A stretch of 9,920 nucleotides of DNA from Bacteroidales bacterium (lineage in GTDB: Bacteria > Bacteroidota > Bacteroidia > Bacteroidales > VadinHA17). Shown one piece after another: positions 6,928 through 9,920 of this stretch. Location: NCBI GenBank assembly GCA_003155705.1, contig PMEC01000066.1:1-9920 (forward strand), given 5' to 3'. The notes under the pieces were generated by a model, which saw only the letters and a program-made list of their open reading frames with translations, was not told the origin of the DNA and did no database searches. Within the stretch, counting starts at the first letter, position 1. Every line of letters starts with the position of its first letter. The position numbers were made by a program, and so were the translations under genes.

Positions 6928-9447
6928 ATGAATAAATATAATTTTTGGTATATAATAATTCTCATTTCTTTCGGCCTGCTATTCTCTTGTTCAAACCCGG
7001 TACATGATAGAACTGGAGGCCATGAATACAATGGTTATTATTCAGGTAAATACCTTGACAGGATAGCCTTCCCGGTTGGAGGAATAGGAGCCGGAATGTT
7101 CTGCATTGAAGGCACAGGAGCAATCTCACACATGTCGGTACGTAATCGTCCTGAAGTTTTTAATGAGCCCTGCATGTTCGCTGCTATCTCTCTGAAAGGC
7201 ATTAAAAACGGCACAAAAGTGCTTGAAGGGCAGGTACCTGACTGGAAAAAATTCGGGCAGCCAAACTCAGCTAATGGTTCTCCCGGAACAAGCTATGGGT
7301 TGCCCAGATTTGAAAATGCAAAATTTATTGCCAGGTTTCCTTTTGCTTCAATCGAATTAAAGGATGCTGATATTCCATTAGAGGTAAACCTAAATGGATG
7401 GAGTCCATTCGTTCCCACAGATGCTGATAATTCAAGTCTTCCCGTTGGAGCCATTGAATATTCTTTCAAAAACACCGGTTCTTCTAAAATAGAAGCAGTC
7501 TTCTCATACAATTCCAGAAATTTTATGAGTCAGATTAATGGGAAGAACAAGATCAAAACAACAGCGAATGGTTTTATACTGTCTGAGGAGGGTGTAATGG
7601 ATAAGCCTGAAACAAGGGGAGATTTTGCAATTCTCACAAATGAACCAAATACCATTGTAGATCATTGCTGGTTCCGTGGTGGATGGTGGGATCCTCTTAC
7701 CATAACATGGAAGACAATTTTAAACGGAGATACCAGGAATATTGGTCCTGTTGATGAAAGTGCGCCTGGTGCATCACTCTTCGTGCCATTTTCCCTGAAT
7801 CCCGGAGAAATAAAAGTAATCAGGCTTATGATGGCATGGTATGTCCCGGAAACTGATCTGAGATATGGAAAAGATGCAGACAAACCAAGGCAGATAAGTC
7901 CCGATCCAAATTGTTCCTGTAAAGATCCTTTTTATAAACCATGGTATTCTAAAAAATTTACTTCAATTGAGGATGTCATAACCTTCTGGAAAACAGAATA
8001 TAATGATCTCAGAGCAAAATCAATTCTGTTTAAGGATTCATTTTATGCTTCAACTCTTCCTCCCGAAGTAATTGAAGCAATTGCTGCAAATCTTACCATC
8101 CTTAAATCTCCAACTGTTTTGAGACAACCAGATGGAAAACTCTGGAGTTGGGAAGGGTGTGGTGACAATTCAGGATGTTGCGCCGGCTCCTGTACTCATG
8201 TCTGGAACTATGCCCAGGCTATTCCTCACTTATTTCCGAAGCTTGAACGGACGCTTCGCGGGGAAGAATTCTTTGCCAGTCAGGATTCTAATGGTCATCA
8301 AACATTCAGGGCAGCATTGCCAATCCGCCCTGTTGCTTCAACATTCTATGCAGCATCAGACGGACAGCTTGGCGGCATTATGAAGATGTACCGTGACTGG
8401 CGCATTAGCGGTAATACAGAATGGTTAAAGAAAATGTATCCAAAAGTAGTTGAGAGTATGGATTACTGTATCAGGACATGGGACCCGAGATCAACAGGAA
8501 CACTTGAGGAACCTCATCATAATACTTATGATATCGAATTCTGGGGGCCCGATGGCATGTGTACAAGCTTCTATCTTGGAGCATTGAAGGCAATATCGAC
8601 TATGGGAAAATTTCTGGGAGAAGATGTAAGCAAATATCAGGGGCTTTATGATAAAGGCAGAAAGGTAATGGAGAAAGACCTTTACAACGGGGAATATTTT
8701 TTCCAGAAAATTAAATGGACAGGTTTAAGTGCTGCAGATCCGGTTGAAGTATCCAAAGGAGCATTCAATAGCAATTATTCACCCGAAGCCCTGGCAATTT
8801 TACAAAAAGAGGGACCAAAATATCAGTATGGCACCGGATGTCTTTCTGATGGTGTGCTTGGCACGTGGATAGGTGAGGTTTGCGGTTTAAACGATATTGT
8901 TGATCCTGTTAAAATTAAAAGCCACCTGCTATCGGTCTATAAATACAATTTCAGAAAAAATCTTAAGGATCATTCAAATCCTCAGCGTCCGACTTATGCT
9001 ATGGGAAATGAAGGAGGACTTTTATTATGTACCTGGCCTAAAGGCGACGATCTCTCTCTCCCTTTTCCTTACAGTAATGAGGTATGGACCGGATTTGAAT
9101 ACCAGGTTGCATCGCACCTTATGTTCATGGGTGAGATTGAAAAGGGACTTAATATAGTACGTACTGCCCGCGATAGATATGATGGGAGGGTAAGGAATCC
9201 GTTTGATGAGTATGAATGCGGACACTGGTATGCAAGGGCGATGTCGAGCTATGCTATGTTTCAGGGAATGACAGGGATTCGCTATGATGCTGTTTCACAG
9301 GAGATATACATTGATTCCAGAATTGGAGACTTCACCAGTTTTATTTCAACAGATACCGGATTCGGCAATGCAGGATTGAAAAATGGGAAACCATTTTTAA
9401 AGACTGTCTTCGGTGATATTATTGTGAAGAAATTCGTTTTGATGTAA
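6928..9447 (+). CDS. Glycoside hydrolase family 116 (GBA2-type, DUF608) lipoprotein
   Basis: The product has 839 residues and starts with a lipoprotein-like signal (hydrophobic 6-18, lipobox LFSC with Cys21), so it is probably anchored in the periplasm or at the cell surface. The N-terminal beta-sandwich domain (GBA2_N, about 40-310) opens with RIAFPVGGIGAG (45-56), typical of GH116. The C-terminal (alpha/alpha)6 domain (DUF608, about 370-780) contains WEGCGDNSGCC (408-418), CTHVWNY (422-428), LFPKLERTLR (435-444) and HHNTYDIEFWGP (530-541). GH116 enzymes are retaining hydrolases (beta-glucosidase, beta-xylosidase, glucosylceramidase, N-acetylglucosaminidase). By motif comparison with characterised members, Glu409 is the likely nucleophile and Asp535 the likely acid/base. 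The cysteine-rich loop beside Glu409 is a feature of bacterial members. The gene lies 49 bp after GH172 with no terminator between. The next gene is convergent, so this ends the operon. Substrate specificity is not predictable. Confidence 0.95.
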   Translation: MNKYNFWYIIILISFGLLFSCSNPVHDRTGGHEYNGYYSGKYLDRIAFPVGGIGAGMFCIEGTGAISHMSVRNRPEVFNEPCMFAAISLKGIKNGTKVLEGQVPDWKKFGQPNSANGSPGTSYGLPRFENAKFIARFPFASIELKDADIPLEVNLNGWSPFVPTDADNSSLPVGAIEYSFKNTGSSKIEAVFSYNSRNFMSQINGKNKIKTTANGFILSEEGVMDKPETRGDFAILTNEPNTIVDHCWFRGGWWDPLTITWKTILNGDTRNIGPVDESAPGASLFVPFSLNPGEIKVIRLMMAWYVPETDLRYGKDADKPRQISPDPNCSCKDPFYKPWYSKKFTSIEDVITFWKTEYNDLRAKSILFKDSFYASTLPPEVIEAIAANLTILKSPTVLRQPDGKLWSWEGCGDNSGCCAGSCTHVWNYAQAIPHLFPKLERTLRGEEFFASQDSNGHQTFRAALPIRPVASTFYAASDGQLGGIMKMYRDWRISGNTEWLKKMYPKVVESMDYCIRTWDPRSTGTLEEPHHNTYDIEFWGPDGMCTSFYLGALKAISTMGKFLGEDVSKYQGLYDKGRKVMEKDLYNGEYFFQKIKWTGLSAADPVEVSKGAFNSNYSPEALAILQKEGPKYQYGTGCLSDGVLGTWIGEVCGLNDIVDPVKIKSHLLSVYKYNFRKNLKDHSNPQRPTYAMGNEGGLLLCTWPKGDDLSLPFPYSNEVWTGFEYQVASHLMFMGEIEKGLNIVRTARDRYDGRVRNPFDEYECGHWYARAMSSYAMFQGMTGIRYDAVSQEIYIDSRIGDFTSFISTDTGFGNAGLKNGKPFLKTVFGDIIVKKFVLM

Positions 9448-9489
9448 TACCTGCAATCATTAATATGGTCCGGATATTGATCTAAGACA

Positions 9490-9920
9490 TCATTGTTTTC
9501 CTGAATTGCTGACGAATGCAATGCTTTTGCTGTCGGGGGACCACGATGGTACATTAATGGTCCCCTGTCCGCCATACAAGTATGCAATTACTTTTATTGC
9601 CCCGCCTGATGCTGGCATCAATCGGAGCATTACTCTTTTATAAGATGGGTGTGAAATCACTTCGATATCCGGCGGAAATGAAATAAATACTATCCATTTC
9701 CCGTCAGGTGAGATGTGCGGAAACCAGCTATTATATTCATCAAAGGTAAGTTGCTCGCATCCCGATCCATCAGGTTTCATCCTCCAGATTTGCATTGTGC
9801 CTGAATAACTTGCATTAAAATAGATGAATTTCCCATCGGGTGAATATTCACATCCATCAACATGTTCTCCTGGTTTGTTTGAAGTCAGAGCAACCTCTTT
9901 TCCCCCGCTTATTGAATTCC
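9490..9920 (-). CDS. PD40/TolB-like beta-propeller protein, C-terminal fragment (runs off the right edge)
   Basis: An open frame runs from the right edge of the window to a TGA at 9490-9492, giving 142 residues of the C-terminus; the start is outside the window. Three PD40 (WD40-like, TolB-type) blade motifs are visible: [16 protein letters not shown], then [12 protein letters not shown], then [14 protein letters not shown] at the very end. Between them lie [24 protein letters not shown] and [17 protein letters not shown]. Homologues in Bacteroidota are usually annotated as TolB family or biopolymer-transport-like proteins, although a real Tol-system role is unproven. Such propellers are usually exported, but the signal peptide cannot be checked here. 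The ATG at 9795 is internal to the second visible blade and is not the true start, because coding similarity continues upstream to 9918. The gene is convergent with GH116, with 42 bp between stop codons, so it belongs to a different transcription unit. Confidence 0.88.
   Translation of the reverse strand, partial: NSISGGKEVALTSNKPGEHVDGCEYSPDGKFIYFNASYSGTMQIWRMKPDGSGCEQLTFDEYNSWFPHISPDGKWIVFISFPPDIEVISHPSYKRVMLRLMPASGGAIKVIAYLYGGQGTINVPSWSPDSKSIAFVSNSGKQ

Noticed and set aside
9448..9489. Possible bidirectional terminator between the convergent GH116 and PD40 genes (AATAT at 9462-9466 with ATATT at 9473-9477 around GGTCCG).
   Set aside because: The stem is only five A-T pairs, and neither strand has a T-run after it. 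It is too weak to call.
9282..9587. 101-residue minus-strand open frame overlapping the ends of GH116 and the PD40 gene.
   Set aside because: It overlaps two well-supported coding regions in wrong frames and resembles no known protein.

Overview
The window is a stretch of ordinary, AT-rich bacterial chromosome, most likely from the phylum Bacteroidota. The evidence is a mitochondrial-type aconitase directly upstream of an NADP-type isocitrate dehydrogenase, a CarboxypepD_reg-like/DUF5686 outer-membrane protein (a family typical of this phylum), A-rich leaders without Shine-Dalgarno sequences, and a TAnnTTTG-type promoter element. An anaerobic or fermentative member of the Bacteroidales/Marinilabiliales is a reasonable guess, but this is inference only.

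Layout. Positions 1-112 (minus) hold the first 37 codons of isocitrate dehydrogenase (icd). Positions 141-2414 (minus) hold a complete aconitase. The two are 28 bp apart and form the oxidative arm of the TCA cycle (citrate to 2-oxoglutarate). After a 311-bp AT-rich gap comes a large minus-strand gene (2726-5281) for an exported DUF5686 protein with an N-terminal carboxypeptidase-regulatory-like domain and a probable C-terminal beta-barrel. A 409-bp divergent intergenic region (5282-5690) separates it from a plus-strand pair. The first gene of the pair is a secreted GH172 (DUF2961) glycosidase (5691-6878). The second is a GH116 (GBA2-type, DUF608) glycosidase with a lipoprotein signal (6928-9447). 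At the right edge a convergent minus-strand gene (9490-9920, N-terminus outside the window) encodes the last blades of a PD40/TolB-like beta-propeller protein.

How the genes work together. acnA and icd form one housekeeping unit. The GH172-GH116 pair looks like a small two-enzyme glycan-trimming operon: both enzymes are exported, they share a strand, and only 49 bp separate them. No SusC/SusD pair, regulator or transporter lies inside the window, so the substrate cannot be named. The DUF5686 gene and the PD40 gene have no evident link to either unit.

I found no tRNA, rRNA, CRISPR array, insertion sequence or phage gene, and no convincing undescribed system. The most useful leads are the exported GH172/GH116 pair, its Cys-rich chemistry, the chain of tiny overlapping ORFs between the two genes, and a perfect 12-bp palindrome upstream of the pair.
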